From the NCBI GenBank assembly GCA_001579985.1, contig LRSR01008703.1, forward strand, positions 1 to 30,878: DNA of 30,878 bases, read 5' to 3'. The notes below the pieces were generated by a model that saw nothing but the letters and a program-made list of their open reading frames with translations, had not been told where the DNA came from and did no database searches. Shown here piece after piece: positions 20,569 to 29,910 of the stretch. Positions within the stretch are counted from its first letter, which is position 1; every line of letters starts with the position of its first letter. The position numbers were made by a program, and so were the translations under genes. The stretch is from Hypsibius dujardini (Eukaryota > Tardigrada > Eutardigrada > Parachela > Hypsibiidae).

Positions 20569-21082
20569 TTATCCAGTGGTGTGCCAGTCAGTCAGTCAGC
20601 CAGCCAACAAAACTGGAAAATGAGCTCCCCCATTTTGCTAGTGGACAGGGTTTTATCCGCCCTCGATCCTGGTACACAACTACGTTTAAAGAACATAAAG
20701 TTGAGTTGAAGAACGCGCATTGTCGGTGGTCCCTCCAATCAACCAATCGATGCAGACTAAAAGCTAGAAATGGTTGTACGGATTGTTCTCTGCGTTTTTA
20801 ACGGTTCTGTCTTTGACTATTTCCTTGTTTGATGAAACGATAAAGTGAGCGAAATCTGAATCATTCAATGGGTCTGTTGGCATTTAACAAGAGATTGTCA
20901 CTTGGGAATGCGCTCGTAGACTTCACACTAACCGCCGCGACACGGAAAAAGAACAGATCATCCATCACAGAACAGAAGGAGAACGCACCAAATTCTAAAC
21001 TTAACTTAGCAGAGTGAATTGCGAATCCTGATTCCTAAAAGGAGTTAACCGAACAAAAGTAAACCATGGAACTGGAGTCTGA
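20569..21082. other. Intergenic, 3' flank of the PRMT-like gene
   Basis: I see no gene. An open frame at 20481-20801 spans the hairpin and looks non-coding. The right part is probably the 3' untranslated region of the minus-strand PRMT-like gene. Confidence 0.4.
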
Positions 21083-22422
21083 TCAGCTGTGGAACACACG
21101 AGGCGTCTCCGTGATCCCGTAAAAGAGCTCCTCCACCGGTCCGTCGTTCACAGCATACTCCAGAATAAAGACGGGATCGGCCTGCAAAGTTACAAATAAA
21201 TGACTCAAGTTAAATTTAGATGCTCTTAAGCAACCCTTATGACACTAACCGCTACCGGTTCTGGCGGAATGAAGGTCAAGCGACCGTTCATCTGACTTTT
21301 ACGCGACAGCACCGGCGGTACGGGGAAGCAGAAGGTCGTTGGTCCGTAGCGATTTCTAGGAGCGCTAGGATCTGTTTAAAAAAGACGCATCAAATTCAAT
21401 CGGATCAGATCAACAGACAGGCAGACAGACAGGCAGATAGGCAGACAGGGAGATAGACAGGCAGATAGGCAAACAGACAGATAGACAGACAAACAGACAG
21501 ATAGACAGACAGATAGACAGGCAGGCAGACAGACAGACAGATAGGCAGGCAGACAGACAGACAGACAAACAGACAGACATAACAGATCGAAGTAAGCATA
21601 AAATATGAACAAAAAACATGCAGTATACATTTGCATGAAGGCTTACGAGTGGAAAGAAAAAGGTCCCCATCCACTTCGTCGCGCACTTCGCACCAAATCA
21701 CCAGGGCCGTCACGGGGAGAGCCTCTTTACCGCAAACCGGCAAGGCGTTCACGCAAAATTCCTCCGTGAACCCGATCTCCGTTGACTTCATCCCCGCCAG
21801 GTCGTACGTCTAAGGGGTAGAAGAAAGCTAAATGAAACAGTGCACGGATACACAAGCAACCGCCCCAGAAAGAGCAGAACGTGCATGTAAGGCCCCCGAT
21901 GTAGTGCAAATGGACTCCGGTATAATGGCGTCCCCGTAGATCGGTGTGGTCAAGTCCAAGCGCCGCAGGGGACGGAAATCGATCTGACCGGCGTGCTTCC
22001 ATCCTGAAACCTCAACCACGCAGGGGTGCTCAGTCGTAATCAGTTTGCTTCAGAAGACTTCAGGCTTACTTTTATTGAAGATGTGGTGAGAATCGTCACT
22101 GATTGCGCAGACAAAGAGTTTCACGTGACCCAAAAGGATCCGGGGCGTCGGCTAAGCGAAACCAAAGGTTGAGACAGCTGTGATGACATTTCGAAAGACA
22201 GTGAAATGGAGGCACCTGCAATTTATCCCGCGCCGCAAGAATGTGAGACAAAAGATTTCCGTTAAAGAATCCCGTGCCAATCCAGTCGGATAAAATAAGG
22301 GCAACTTCAGTATTTTCCGTGCTGTGACTGAGCTCCTTCAGGGCTGCGGTCACCGAAGGTAGAAATGATACCACTATCAAAGAACACATACCAGAACACA
22401 TAAACAGAGGTGTCGATTAGCA

Positions 22423-22490
<68 letters not shown>

Positions 22491-23700
22491 CCTGTGTTTG
22501 TCTGTCTGTCGCTCTTCGCCTGCCCTTTCACCTGACTACTTACCATCTGCACATTCGTTTTTAGCGATCAAATTCTTTGATACCGAGATAAATGGAGTCG
22601 AATCGATCTAAGGACCAAAGGCGGCAAAACGCAGTCGATGAACAGCAACATAGTCACCATACCCGTACACGATAGGTGTATGGAAGTACTTACCGCCAAC
22701 ACCCTGGAGGCACCTAGCTTCGCACAAAGGAGACTCCAAATGCCGAGCCCACAGCCCACGTCAAGGATCGTCTTCTCAGCAATCAGTGGTTTGTGCGAGG
22801 AAAGAAGTTTCACGAACTTTCTCAACAAGTCCGTATCTCTCAGCCACTCCTTTACATAAACCCGCAAAAGTGTGACTGAATGGCTGAGAGTGAGGACGCA
22901 GTGCGTCTGGAAACTATGATAGCTTACAAGGTAAGTAGGCAGACTAATCCACTGGCCGTTCAACGCCTGGATTGAGGCATCGGCTAAGTTCAGTCGGCCA
23001 AAGACGTCATCGAGGAAGAAGTGTTCCACCGCAGCCGCGTCGTGTTTCCTCTCCATCGGCTGCGATCGAGCGGATGCCGATTCAGTTTTCCGCTCCGCTT
23101 GTACTTTGGACTTCGACTCTGCAATAAAAAATTCTCAAGATCCGTTGGGGAGGAGAGCGAAATCGGCAGTGAAGTTAGAGGCTAGTATTTTGGTTGATTG
23201 ATTGTTTGTGTTGACTACCACCCATACATAATACAATCGATGGATTGATTGATTGATTGGCCATATATGTGTTTTTGAAAAAATTCGCACAATTTCAAAC
23301 GGCATCCGCCGACGTTTGTCCACAATATTTTCCCGCACAACTCAACTCCTTACACCAATCAGCGGTCAAGTAAACTCTTCTCTTTGGCTTGGAATTCATT
23401 TCGAGCGCAGGAACCAAACAGCGCCATTGAAAATGGCCAAAAAAGCCCTCAACAACTCTCACCTTTCCCCTGCCTCCCCTGCCTTCCCTGCACCGTCGAC
23501 GCGTCGCCGCCTCCACCGACGGATTCAGAATTCTTCTCTGCCTCTGATTTGCTCATCAGAAAACCGGTGCTCGCTGTATTCGAGACGGCGTGCGCCACTG
23601 TCGGAGGTGATCGTCGCATGGAACTTCCTCTTCCCACGCCGTTTGTGTGGGACCGCGGCACTCCGCGCCCCAACCCGACCGTGACATCCCGTGAGTCCAT
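21083..23700 (-). CDS. PRMT-family protein with degenerate catalytic motifs
   Basis: Class I SAM-dependent protein arginine methyltransferase fold, ten exons: 23700-23463, 23118-22928, 22849-22694, 22607-22544, 22373-22216, 22151-22070, 22003-21861 (donor uncertain), 21809-21647, 21371-21250, 21181-21083; 471 residues. The N-terminus is Gly/Arg/Ser-rich. Motif I is ILDVGCGLGIW (about 171-181); post-I is VLAIDSTPFIS, with Asp where PRMT1 has Glu. The PRMT1 segment SEWMGYCLFYES reads SDWIGTGFFNGN here, so both glutamates of the double-E loop are replaced (Asp and Gly). The THW loop aligns to NRY. The barrel strands (TEEFCVNALPV, VTALVIWCEV) are present. SAM binding is plausible, but arginine methylation is doubtful. 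It shares a 628-bp spacer with the divergent TMEM50 homologue. Confidence 0.82.
21412..21582. repeat. GACA/GATA microsatellite
   Basis: Array with GATA variants in the PRMT-like gene's intron 21372-21646. Confidence 0.95.
22423..22515. repeat. TGTC microsatellite
   Basis: Nearly pure CTGT array in the PRMT-like gene's intron 22374-22543. Confidence 0.95.
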
Positions 23701-24328
23701 CCAAAATTCCCCTTAAAATTCGAGCTACTACAACTTCTGGACAACAGTAACGACACAGAACGGATGGATAGACCGAGGTCAGAGGTCCATAAAAATTCTG
23801 GTAAATAAATTCATTAATATCCGTGCAACAGGTGGCGCTGTGTACCGAACACGTACCGGCGTACTGGCGTAGCTCCCGCTCGTGCCGCTGTATTCCGTAC
23901 GTAGTACGTACCAATCGGAGGTCCATAAAAATTCTGGTAAATAAATTCATTAATATCCGTGCAACAGGTGGCGCTGTATACCGAACACGTATCGGCGTAC
24001 CGGCGTAGCTCCCGCTCGTGCCTCTGTATTCCGTACGTACCAGTGTAACTTCGCCGCCTTCTGTTCTGACCCCCAGGGCCTACATTTTTTTGCTGCAAAT
24101 TCAAAAAAATGCTCGAGGTGGAAATCGATGTTTTGTTTCGTTCAGCAGCCGAAAAGACGAAATGTAGCTAGACGTATTGTATATGTCTGTGTCATATGCA
24201 GTACCGGTACTGTAAGGCGTAAGTACGAACTCTGCGAGGTACATCCTGATGATCTGAAATTTTTCGGCAACTACAACTGTATAAGAAAACATTATAAACG
24301 TGCTTATTTGTAAACCACGATTTCAAAA
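23701..24328. promoter_or_regulatory. Bidirectional spacer between the PRMT-like gene and TMEM50
   Basis: Start codons at 23700 (-) and 24329 (+) diverge. The spacer contains a 136-bp tandem duplication (23782-24053). The segment to about 24320 after it is AT-richer and holds no gene I can see. Confidence 0.5.
23782..24053. repeat. 136-bp tandem duplication, two units
   Basis: GAGGTCCATAAAAATTCTGG starts at 23782 and again at 23918. The two units differ at only a few positions. Each contains GCAACAGGTGGCGCTG (about 23823 and 23959), which resembles the CTCF consensus, followed by a GTACGTAC-rich stretch. Confidence 0.9.
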
Positions 24329-25846
24329 ATGGGAGCTTGGTCAGACATTCTAGCCCCGGATGGACTCTTCGGACCGGATGTGAACGTTAGGAACCTCACC
24401 ATTTCCTACGGTTGCGGCTGCCTGGTACATCTGCATATTTTCCCATTATTTCCATATACCGTTTTTGACTTTGGGAAATAAAACGAATTTTCAGGTTGCA
24501 ATCGGTTGGTGGTTCATCTTCGACGTCGCCGCTGTGTACCCGGGACAGGATCAGTTCCCTCATGCCTACCATACCATTGGAGTGTTCTCCACGCTCGCTC
24601 TGCTGATGTGGGTACAAGGGACAGTTAAGCCCCACCCCCCCTCACTCACTCATCGGTTGACTGTTCAATCGGATTCACCGTGTCGTGATTGCTTGAAATC
24701 TAAGAGCAACTTAGCAGCGATTGATTGATTGATTAAGCGGAATTTCTTGACGCACAGGTTGAATGAGTTGATTGATTGATTGTAGGTGAATAATAGCAAA
24801 CGGTGATGAAAAAATTAGATCCGGGGTGGATTAAATTAACGGGTAGGGCAAATAAGTGTCCCTTGAGATCGGGAGATGACGGTGCGTGATAAATTTGCGT
24901 GATAACAGGATCATCGCGCCACAGGCACGGGAAAACGGTGGACTCTTGTGCTCACCATACGGGAGTCGGTTCCTCATCTTCACCGGCTTCCTGATTGCCT
25001 TCACCTGTGTCATCACGGCGACCTGGATCATGTTTCAGGACTACGTGACGTATAAAGGACGTACGTGAAAAATAATTGACTGTTGTCTGTTCGGCTCTGT
25101 CTAACTTGGAAGTTTTCAACGGTCGAATTCAGAACCGTTCAAAATTAATTAATTAATTAATTAATTAATTTTTTTAATTAGACCTAATTTGGTAATGAAT
25201 ATAAACATTTATTTCGCCAGTCAACTTAAATTAACTTTTTCTCGGTGAAATTTCAAAGTTGGCAATTATCTTAATTGACTTGCTGCTGTGTAGCGTCGAT
25301 TGATTGCTTGATTGAAGTTAGTCAATTAACAATCAACCAGACGAAAAGCGCGCGGCTTTCAATCAAGCAATCAAATGACAGCGCACATGAGCAAGTCTAT
25401 CGAGACAATTGCCAACTTTGAAATTTCACCGAAAAAAAATGTATTTTAACTTGACTGGCGAAATAAATGTTGATATTCAATAATCAATTAGGTTTAAATA
25501 AAAAGAATATTTCGAAACGGTTCTCAATTGGAGCGTTGAAAACTTTCCCAAGTAAGAATGGGACAAATGCGCTTTGCATGTTGCCGTATTCGACTCAACA
25601 ATCCAGTGCTTGATTGATTGATCGCACTGGCCGCTTTCTATTCTTATTTCCAGACATTTCGGCGTGGCCCGGTGTGGCGCTCTTCTTCCAAAACCTTTTC
25701 ATAGTCCTTGCGTAAGTCAACCTTTTTAAAAGAATTTTTGTGATTACTAATCAGCTCAACAGGCACGTGTATTTTTTGACATATTTTTTTTCAGAGCTCT
25801 TATTTGGAAACTGGGTCGAGTCGACAGCGAATACGCCCCGTTTTAA
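24329..25846 (+). CDS. TMEM50A: TMEM50-type four-helix membrane protein
   Basis: Small multi-pass endomembrane protein of poorly known function. Exons: 24329-24424, 24495-24607, 24909-25060, 25654-25711, 25795-25846, giving 156 residues (human TMEM50A 157). Hydrophobic helices include [16 protein letters not shown] (about 33-48), [35 protein letters not shown] and [18 protein letters not shown]. The order and landmarks (GWWxxxDAAVxYP, LLM-I junction, FFQN, KLGR near the end) match the family. I chose the donor at 24608 because phase 2 rejoins LLM to IIAPQ, as in the family; the in-frame GTACAA three codons later does not. Intron 2 is almost wholly a MITE and intron 3 a 450-bp palindrome. Whether it is the A or B paralogue is not resolvable. 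Confidence 0.88.
24615..24885. mobile_element. MITE family 1, copy 3, filling TMEM50 intron 2
   Basis: It begins CAAGGGACAGTTAAGCCCC seven bases after the splice donor and ends with GTGTCCCTTGAGATCGGGAG about 40 bases before the acceptor. It aligns along its length with 14688-14996. The intron is 301 bases and the element about 270. Confidence 0.85.
25104..25553. mobile_element. 450-bp near-palindromic foldback element, family 4
   Basis: Starts ACTTGGAAGTTTTCAACG and ends CGTTGAAAACTTTCCCAAGT. The arms also match at AGAACCGTT, ATTTATTTCGCCAGTCAA and GAAATTTCAAAGTTGGCAATT, and meet near GATTGCTTGATTGAA and TTCAATCAAGCAATC. A short TTAA run marks the left arm. It occupies most of TMEM50 intron 3 (25061-25653). 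No open frame is present. Confidence 0.85.
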
Positions 25847-26272
25847 AGTATTTGTCACATTTTTTTCCAATTGTACTTCATTTTTAAATCAGAATGCTTA
25901 CGATTTCGTACATGGAGACCAGCCAGGAAATAAATAGTTCCACTCGTAGCTGCCTCTCATTAGCGTGTTGACCGGTGCCGCTAGTCAGCTGATTCGAATC
26001 ATAGTAGTAATTTCAACCGCGAGTCGTGTCGCATCAGCTGGGTTTTTGGCGTTAACTTGGGCCAGTCGATTTGGTTGTAACTCCGGCCATACTTAATCGA
26101 TCAATCAATCATAGAGGCATGCCTACAAATGTCACTTAATAATTTCTCAGCGATTCTTGTTCACGGTGCTCCAATTGATTGTCCCATTTTTGTTAATCAT
26201 CTGTCGTTTTCTAATCTTTTCATTTTTCACTGCATAATCCCGTTCAGGGCGCAACTACACATCCAACCGAAA
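25847..26272. other. Spacer between TMEM50 and the GLYAT-like cluster
   Basis: Holds the TMEM50 3' flank and the 5' region of the first GLYAT-like gene. An acceptor-like TTCAG lies 25 bases before the ATG, so an untranslated exon may precede it. I see no other feature. Confidence 0.4.
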
Positions 26273-27489
26273 ATGATTGTACTAACGGATTCCGAGCTGC
26301 GAGAGATTTTGCCCACGCTCTCCGATCACTACCCGAAATCGATCCAGGTTCGTCGGATAATGTTTCCCGGTTCGATCCCTGGTGGGCGGTGGTTGTCGAC
26401 CTTCAGCGGTCCATTTGATTTTTAGCTAGATGCGATGATTCGGAATAGGTTGAACGGTCGCTGCGACTGGCCGGGAACGGAGTTTGTAGTGGATCGCTAT
26501 CCGGAATACTCTGTCTTGATGTGTCGACCCGTTAAAAATCACCCGGTTGGTTTCCCGAATCAAGCAATCCGCTATCTAAGGAAAAATCAATCAATCAATC
26601 AATCAATCAATCACAGGAAAAGCAAATCAAAATCAACAGACGAGCAGATAATCAATCAATCATCAATCAATCACAGGAACAACACATCAAAATCAAAAGA
26701 CAAGCAAATCATCAATCAGTCAATCAATCAGAGGAAAAGCATATCAATCAACAGTAGAGCAAGTCATCAATCAATCACGGGACAGCTATATCGATAACGA
26801 TCCAATTGTTCAATCAATCGCAGACTTTTGGCTGAATATTTGATTCTGAAGCATATAGCCGAGCTGATTTGCGAATTCGAAGGAATCTCGCTTTTTTTAT
26901 TATTTAGAATTACGTTTGCTGGCCGCGAGCGTACTGTGTGACGCTCTTCTGCAGGAATTTGGAACGCCTGGAGGACGTCTTACGGGAAGACGATTTCGTG
27001 GACTGGACACAGCGAGTGGCGTTTTTTGGTATGACAGTAAAGATTTTTGTTTAATTAAATTTAAATGTAAAAATGTTTTGCCACCATGGACTGACTGCAT
27101 ATCTTTCTCCACCACTAATATTTTTCTCATTAGCGGTGGAGAAAAAGTCCGTTAGTACTGCACTTCTCAAACGTTTTCACGAACTTGGAAGCATCGAACC
27201 GATGTGGGAAAGCGACCACTGCGGTATCGTCCATCTGCTCCATCCGTCGCATCTGGTGAAAAGGTCTGGCTAAGGAGCACCCGGGTCACGGCACGCTAGT
27301 TTGTCTGTCTGCCTGTCTGTCTGCCCGTCCGTCTGTCTGTCTGTCTGTCTATCTATCTCTTTGTCTGTTTATCTGCGTGCCTGCCTGTCTGTCTGCCTGT
27401 CTCTCTGCCCGTCTGTCTGTCTGTCTTTCTGTCTGTCTGTTTGTCTGCCTGCCTGCCTGTCTGCCTGCCTGCCTGTCTGTCTGTCTGCC

Positions 27490-27533
<44 letters not shown>

Positions 27534-28167
27534 CGGCTATCTGTTTGTTTAGTTGTCTGTTTGTGTGCCTGCCTGTCTAATTGTTGCCTATCTGTCTGTC
27601 TGTGTCTCGGTGTGCATATCTGTCCTGTCTGTTAGTTATCTGCATACCTGTGTTTGTATGTCTGTTTAACGGTAACTCTACCTGTCTTAACTACCTCGCT
27701 GACTGCGTCCCCTCGACCAACCATTTTATTTCAGCGAGTTGCCCGAAGGATTTCGCTTCGGTGAGCTCCTTGAAGCGCACGCCGAGCAAATCAACCGCGA
27801 GTGGAAGTATGGCACCCCGGACTCCCTTCCTTTCGTCCAGACCGTCCTTCGGAATAAATTTCCCAGCAGTGGGATTTTCACCTCGGACGGAAGTCGTTTG
27901 GTCGCGTATATCCTCTACATGACCGATGGGTCGATGTTCAACGGCTACGTCGACCCAGAATTCCGCTATCGAGGTCTCTATCAGGCAGTTAACTACGACT
28001 TGGCTTGTAAAGTAGTGGCCTTGGGCCAACCGTCTGCCTTCCTTTATGTAATTGAAGACAACGAGGCTTCCTTACGATCATATGCCAAGCTGGGTGCGAA
28101 ACGGGTGAATCCGGCGGAATGGTGTGTGGACTGGCAGAGCTTCACACCGCCACCGCCGGTGGAGTGA
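26273..28167 (+). CDS. GLYAT-like N-acyltransferase, copy A (intact)
   Basis: Glycine N-acyltransferase family member, a GNAT-fold enzyme that joins acyl-CoA to glycine or another amino acid. Exons: 26273-26347, 26426-26545, 26908-27028, 27134-27263, 27735-28167; 292 residues, the usual family length. The start MIVLTDSEL matches the family N-terminus; WPGTEFVVDRYPEYSVLMCRP corresponds to the mammalian VDAWPDYQ region. The C-terminal GNAT domain (about residues 150-285) has SSGIFTSDGSRLVAYILYMT, the acyl-CoA-loop-like FRYRGLYQA and the FLYVIEDNEASLRSYAKLG strand-helix typical of GLYAT. Introns carry an AATC repeat and a long TCTG array. It heads a tandem cluster with 28720-29333 and 29911 onward. 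The substrate cannot be told. Confidence 0.88.
26580..26830. repeat. AATC-rich repeat with about 60-bp units
   Basis: AATCAATC runs separated by AGGAAAAGCAAATC-like spacers recurring about every 60 bases, in intron 2 of GLYAT-like copy A. Confidence 0.8.
27300..27625. repeat. TCTG microsatellite
   Basis: Long array in intron 4 of GLYAT-like copy A, beginning about 35 bases after a GTCTGG donor. Confidence 0.95.
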
Positions 28168-28579
28168 TGCCTGAAGGCTCGAAGAGATCCGTAAGGTGCT
28201 GGCTCGTTCCATGCTCTCAGAAACGACTTTTTTCCCGACTCCCGATTTTGCCGTTCGCTTGTTTTCGTTTTCTAGAATTATTTTTTTAAAGTGCCTCATT
28301 GCAAACATTTTTTCCGTCTGTAATTGTAGCCATTAGTAATTGTTGGCGGTTATTCTAGTTAATACTAAGGAATGTCGGTTTGTTTGTTAAGCACACTTGA
28401 GAAATTGTCTGTCTGTCTGCCTGTCTGTCTGCCTGTCTGCCTGTCTGTCTGCCTGTCTGTCTATCTGTCTCTCTCTCTGTCTCTCTGTCTGTCTGTCTGT
28501 CTGTCTGTCTGTCAGTCTGTTTGTCTGTCTGTCTGTCAGTCTGTTTGTCTGTCTGTCAGTCTGTCTGTCTGTCTTTCTT

Positions 28580-28610
<31 letters not shown>

Positions 28611-28719
28611 GTCTCTTTGTTTCTACCTTTCTACCTGTCGGTTTGTCTGTTTATTTGTCTGTCTGTTGTTGTAGTCTTCCATTGTTTGAATTTTGGAATA
28701 GCATTTAAAATTGCGAATC
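28168..28719. other. Spacer with TCTG microsatellite (28405-28665)
   Basis: Between GLYAT-like copies A and B. The 3' flank of copy A occupies about the first 230 bases. The array mixes CTGT, CTCT and CAGT variants. No gene is seen. Confidence 0.85.
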
Positions 28720-29030
28720 ATGATTGTCTTAGGGCAAGAACAAGTGGTGCAAGTCCTGGAAACATTGCCGGAGTATTACCCCAAATCGCTACAGGTTTTG
28801 TATTCAACACTACCGGTAATTCTGTATCTCTTCTTCATGAGGATAATTTAAATCTCTCTTTAATTACCGTACATAGATGGATGCGATAATGAGGAACAGA
28901 CTGACTGGCCAATTTGTCTGGCCCGGCACGGAAATTGTGGCAAACAAGTACCCCGATTACTCGACCATCTTGCAACGCCCTGTTAAATGTTCGATGTATC
29001 GACTGACGGTCTGATAGAGAAGCAGAAAGT

Positions 29031-29088
<58 letters not shown>

Positions 29089-29333
29089 GTCAGACAGTCA
29101 GTCAGATAAACAGACAGACAGAGGGACAGACAAACAGGCAGACAAATTGAAATATTATTGTGAGGTCCAAGAAGGGTTTCGCATTGGTGAAATACCCGAA
29201 GGGTACGCAGAACAACTGAATCGGGAATAATCACACGGCAGTCCAAAGAGTCTTCTAGCTTTCGAGCTATTACTGCACCAAAATTTCCAACCAGTGGCAT
29301 TTCCACTGGAGAAGGTCGTTTGGTCGCTTAAAT
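28720..29333 (+). pseudogene. GLYAT-like copy B, decayed
   Basis: Exon 1 (28720-28794, MIVLGQEQVVQVLE) and exon 2 (from 28877, NRLTGQFVWPGTEIVA) are clearly homologous to copies A and C. Exon 2 appears one base shorter than their 120 bases. Exons 3 and 4 are missing; a GACA array (29035-29145) stands in their place. A relic of exon 5 follows (about 29161-29333). It starts EVQEGFRIGEIPEG, has TAA where copy A has Trp after NRE, and later shifts frame before SGISTGEGRLVA and another TAA. The first two exons could still be transcribed, but no full acyltransferase can be made. Confidence 0.85.
29035..29145. repeat. GACA microsatellite in the pseudogene
   Basis: Pure GACA, then GTCA and GATA variants, at the position expected for the missing exons 3-4 of GLYAT-like copy B. 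Confidence 0.95.
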
Positions 29334-29429
29334 ACTGTCGCCCGGACTACCGGAAACACGCACTGTACGGGAACACAGAAACACCGCCACAGGCCAGCGA
29401 GACTTAAAAACAAAGGTAAAGACAAAGAC

Positions 29430-29560
29430 ACAAATACAGGCACAGACACAGACACAGACACAGACACAGACACAGACACAGACACAGACACAGACACAGA
29501 CATAGGCACAGACACAGACACAGACACAGACACACAGGCGGAAACGCAGACACATGCACA
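29430..29560. repeat. GACACA hexanucleotide array
   Basis: Regular GACACA units flanked by imperfect ones, between the pseudogene and copy C. It is of the same type as 4200-4290. Confidence 0.95.
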
Positions 29561-29910
29561 AACACAGACACTGGCACAGAAACAGACACTTGCATATCTA
29601 CAGTACAGACACGGACACTGAGAGCCTGAAATTTCAAATGACTGCCCTCGTTCCGCAATATAAAAAAACTTTTATCTTATCTGTTGTCATGAAGTTACAA
29701 ACGTATCAGAGTTGAGAATTTGAGCTGACGATGATTACGGCCTCTGTAGTCTGTACTCGTAGGTCTCAGAAATTACACCACGTCCTATAAAAAGTTACCG
29801 GGCTAGTTTCGCTATCTTGCCACAGCATACATTTTGTCTTGTCGGTCAGTGCATTCAGACAGTCTCCCTCGTGTCGTCTTTTTGCACTTTCTGGGTAAAA
29901 TCCTGAAAGC
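29561..29910 (+). promoter_or_regulatory. 5' region of GLYAT-like copy C
   Basis: No gene is seen. This is presumably the promoter and 5' untranslated region of copy C. No motif stands out. Confidence 0.3.

Noticed and set aside
20481-20801. 106-codon open frame upstream of INTS4
   Set aside because: It runs through the hairpin and T-rich sequence, and I see no domain or conserved motif.
22850-22925. PRMT-like exon 3 starting upstream at CATTCAG/TCACAC
   Set aside because: That acceptor would need a phase-1 partner, but the preceding exon ends in phase 0. The AAAG/GAG acceptor at 22849 keeps frame.
24609-24616. GTACAA as the TMEM50 intron 2 donor
   Set aside because: It leaves phase 0, which does not fit the exon 3 frame. 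The GTGGGT at 24608 gives phase 2 and matches the family sequence at the junction.
26360-26400. GGTTCGATCC, resembling a tRNA T-loop
   Set aside because: The stem does not pair properly and no D-arm or anticodon arm fits upstream; it overlaps the GLYAT-like exon 1 donor and intron.
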